Source: an uncultured Muribaculaceae bacterium (GTDB taxonomy: Bacteria; Bacteroidota; Bacteroidia; Bacteroidales; Muribaculaceae). From it: DNA of 64,000 bases. Shown piece by piece: positions 62,701 to 64,000 of the stretch. Both the position numbers and the translations under genes were made by a program. Below the pieces are notes generated by a model that was given only the letters and a program-made list of their open reading frames with translations, was not told the origin of the DNA and did not search any database. Location: the NCBI GenBank assembly GCA_947525975.1, contig CANNVE010000003.1, forward strand, positions 114,444 through 178,443. The letters are read 5' to 3'. Position 1 is the first letter of the stretch; each line of letters starts with the position of its first letter.

Positions 62701-63118
62701 CACATACGTGCCCAATGACAGCGAGCGCATCAACCTCTACCGCGAACTCGACGGCATCGAGCGCGAGACTGACCTGCAGGCCTTCAAGGCCAGGCTCCAG
62801 GACCGCTTCGGCCACATACCCCAGCAAGCAGCCGAGCTGCTGCGCGTGCCCCGCCTGCGGCGCCTCGGGCATCGCCTCGGCATCGAGAAGATAGCCATGA
62901 AGATGGGGCAGATGTATATCTACTTCGTGGGCGAGGAAAACAAGGCCTACTACCAGTCGCAGATGTTCGGGCGCCTGCTCACCTACCTGCAGCAGCATCC
63001 GCGGCGTGTGCAGATACGCGACAGGGCCGGGCGGCGCAGCTTCGTCATCGCCAATGTCAAGACAATAGAGACGGCGGTCGACATCCTTTCGGAGATCGTG
63101 GCGCTGCCCACATCGTAA
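59723..63118 (+). CDS. mfd: Transcription-repair coupling factor
   Basis: 1131 aa from GTG 59723, which overlaps the upstream stop by four bases; no better ATG lies nearby. UvrB-like N-terminal modules, an RNA-polymerase interaction domain (about 440-500, LNAIEVGDYIVHIDHGIGKF), RecG-like helicase motifs (GDVGFGKTEIAVRAA, LLVVDEEQKFGV, LTMSATPIPRTL) and a C-terminal TRCF domain. It displaces stalled RNA polymerase and recruits UvrA. Confidence 0.96.
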   Translation: MTPAGTDINTVCKAFLTEARVKALRALLRSDRSEATGLAGSAAAVLLACLPSLGSAAWSKVPILVCGDSLDDAGYLYHDISRLLGAEAVAFFPSGYKRDIKYGQEDAPSQIMRTETLAQWLDSRSLRVVVTYPDAMAEMVASPKEIGERTLTLRVGQTIDMDICTAWLRENGFEEQDYVYEPGHFAVRGSILDVYAYSSELPMRIDFFGDEIDSIRRFNVETQLSEEQLKQADLTAKLLETAGRGISLLEYMSADTLICARDPHEVVTRIRAIASEDFSASAVIANEGDAHAMERIVDPDAFARAWEAFKMMAFSGRRTEEDGAPQPAAKASLWCDCSPQGIYHKNFDLISDSFKRLLADGYKLLILSDSPNQFDRLRAIFADRGDQIAFSPVAGTLHEGYVDHKARVCVFTDHQIFDRFHKYSLKSDRARSGKLAMSLKELNAIEVGDYIVHIDHGIGKFGGLLRTNVSGKMQEMVKLIYQNDDLVFVPIHALHKLSKYRGKEGVPPKISKLGNGAWNRMKERTKDKLKDIARDLIKLYAARKEEKGFPFSPDTYMQQELEASFIYEDTPDQLTATQAVKADMESARPMDRLVCGDVGFGKTEIAVRAAFKAAADNKQTAVLVPTTVLAYQHYRTFSERLKDFPVRVDYLSRARTPKQVKDILRDLEEGKIDIIIGTHKLIGKSVKFKDLGLLVVDEEQKFGVAVKEKLKQLKVSVDTLTMSATPIPRTLQFSLMGARDLSSINTPPLNRHPIVTSVNAFSDEIVSEAINFELARNGQVFFVNPRIEGLYDLEAAIRRLVPDARVAVGHGQMPPEKLEKLIVDFAAHEYDVLLSTTIIESGVDMPNVNTMLVNNAHRFGLSELHQLRGRVGRSNRKAFCYLLVPPGVPLTPVARRRLQAIESFSDLGSGIHIAMQDLDIRGAGNLLGSEQSGFIADLGYEAYQRILHEAVTELRNEEFADVLTADTGKNADGEPDYVADTTIETDLELLFPATYVPNDSERINLYRELDGIERETDLQAFKARLQDRFGHIPQQAAELLRVPRLRRLGHRLGIEKIAMKMGQMYIYFVGEENKAYYQSQMFGRLLTYLQQHPRRVQIRDRAGRRSFVIANVKTIETAVDILSEIVALPTS

Positions 63119-63119
63119 T

Positions 63120-63150
63120 CACGAAATAACGCAATAACGATATAACGAAA
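63120..63150. repeat. Second ATAACG repeat cluster
   Basis: Units ACGAAATAACG, CAATAACG and ATATAACGA in tandem, 15 bases before the chaperone gene. Same motif as 57997-58040. Confidence 0.6.
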
Positions 63151-63164
63151 AATAAATAAAAGCA

Positions 63165-63365
63165 ATGGAAGCAACATATAAAGTGAGCGGCATGATGTGC
63201 AAGCACTGCGCCGCAAGAGTGAAGAAAGCTATAGAGACTGTGGCAGGCGTAGAGACGGTGGAGATTGATCTCGACCGCGCAATCGCCATAGTCGGAGGAG
63301 AGGCCAAGCCTGACGAGGTGATGGCCGCAGTCACAGCAGTGGGATATGGCATAGATATCATCTGA
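63165..63365 (+). CDS. Heavy-metal-associated domain protein (copper chaperone-like)
   Basis: 66 aa. HMA fold with the metal site GMMCKHCAARV (MxCxxC) and the usual ending VGYGID. Binds Cu(I) or a similar soft metal and passes it to a transporter; no P-type ATPase lies in the window. Five bases separate it from the next gene. Confidence 0.92.
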   Translation: MEATYKVSGMMCKHCAARVKKAIETVAGVETVEIDLDRAIAIVGGEAKPDEVMAAVTAVGYGIDII

Positions 63366-63370
63366 GGGCG

Positions 63371-63997
63371 ATGATAATCGAAAGACCTCCGCGGTTATAT
63401 CGCGCCATGCTGCCCGGATCGGTGTGGCGCATAGGCCGCGACAAGACTGTGTATCTGACGTTTGACGACGGCCCCATACCCGAAGTCACGCCCTGGGTGC
63501 TCGACCAGCTCGATGCCTACGGCGCCAAGGCCACATTCTTCATGGTGGGCGACAACGCCGCCCGCCATCCCGAGCTTGTGGCCGAAGTGCTCAGGCGCGG
63601 CCATTCGGTCGGAAACCACACTATGCACCACACCCAGGGGCTGCACACTGACTCTGACACGTATGTGGCTGACGTGATGCGGGCCGCCGAGACGCTGCCG
63701 CCCACGCGGCTGTTCCGTCCGCCCCACGGCTTCATGCGCCCGGCCCAGCTGCGCAAGATCAAGAAGCTCGGCTATCAGATCACCATGCATGATGTGGTCA
63801 CACGCGACTACTATTCGGCTCTCTCTCCGGGTCGCATATTGATGAATGTGAAGCGATACGTGCGCCCCGGCTCCATCATCGTGATGCATGACTCGCTTAA
63901 AGCCTGGAAAAACACCGGGCAAGCCCTCCCGCACATCCTCGAGTGGCTCACCGCTCAGGGCTATCGCCTCGTCCCCCTCCCACAACCACCCCAATAA
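63371..63997 (+). CDS. NodB-type polysaccharide deacetylase
   Basis: 208 aa. CE4 motifs are complete: TFDDGPIPEVT (catalytic Asp and metal Asp), HSVGNHTMHH (metal His pair), RLFRPPHGF, and MHDSLKAWKNTG. No signal peptide, so cytoplasmic or exported by another route. Likely acts on peptidoglycan or a related N-acetylated glycan. Stops three bases before the window end. Confidence 0.92.
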   Translation: MIIERPPRLYRAMLPGSVWRIGRDKTVYLTFDDGPIPEVTPWVLDQLDAYGAKATFFMVGDNAARHPELVAEVLRRGHSVGNHTMHHTQGLHTDSDTYVADVMRAAETLPPTRLFRPPHGFMRPAQLRKIKKLGYQITMHDVVTRDYYSALSPGRILMNVKRYVRPGSIIVMHDSLKAWKNTGQALPHILEWLTAQGYRLVPLPQPPQ

Positions 63998-64000
63998 CGC

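Overview
The window looks like about 64 kb of chromosome from a GC-rich member of the Bacteroidales; Muribaculaceae is my best guess. That placement is inference. It rests on repeated Bacteroidetes-type promoters (TTTG or TTG, 19-20 bases, then TAnnTTTG), PorSS/T9SS-like C-termini on secreted proteins, DUF4831 and DUF1573 proteins, abundant small outer-membrane beta-barrels, and an estimated base composition well above that of Bacteroides. I see no phage genes, transposases, rRNA or CRISPR arrays.

Layout. 1-7.5 kb: the 3' end of a large secreted glycoside hydrolase, an OmpA-family protein, tRNA-Pro, ndk, an M23/LysM peptidase and a small beta-barrel. 7.8-13.8 kb: a complete RND efflux operon (TolC-like, membrane-fusion lipoprotein, RND pump) ending in a small PII-like gene. 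13.9-18.1 kb: nnr, a DUF4831 protein and glutamine synthetase. 18.2-22.6 kb: a GH127/GH146-like and a GH97 glycosidase. 22.7-26.7 kb: a Phd/YoeB toxin-antitoxin pair, an MscS channel, a DUF1573 protein and an intact MntA/HepT pair. 26.7-34.3 kb: an overlapping HD / B3-B4 / GlmU-like minus-strand operon, queC, rubrerythrin, an 11-mer-repeat protein, a GH25 lipoprotein, an RNA-like intergenic region and three envelope proteins. 34.3-37.3 kb: uxaB-uxaA for hexuronate breakdown.

37.4-52.3 kb is the standout. A ten-gene co-directional operon encodes two very large Hsp70/actin-like ATPases (about 1130 and 1174 aa, each with roughly 500-600 residues in front of the ATPase core), a coiled-coil protein with a GrpE-like C-terminus, a von Willebrand A lipoprotein, a small multi-pass membrane protein, a tubulin/FtsZ-like protein, and four small proteins including a zinc ribbon. 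The set suggests a membrane-linked ATPase/GTPase machine with its own exchange factor. The tubulin-like gene carries an in-frame TAG that splits it, so in this genome the system is either newly broken or the base is an error or polymorphism.

52.3-64 kb: three copies of a palindromic repeat, a secreted beta-rich protein, a second mntA beside a decayed hepT, an outer-membrane phospholipase A, then trmB, mrp, aroQ, an S41 protease, mfd, a heavy-metal chaperone and a NodB-type deacetylase.

All calls come from reading the sequence. No database search was run, so family names are recognition-level assignments.
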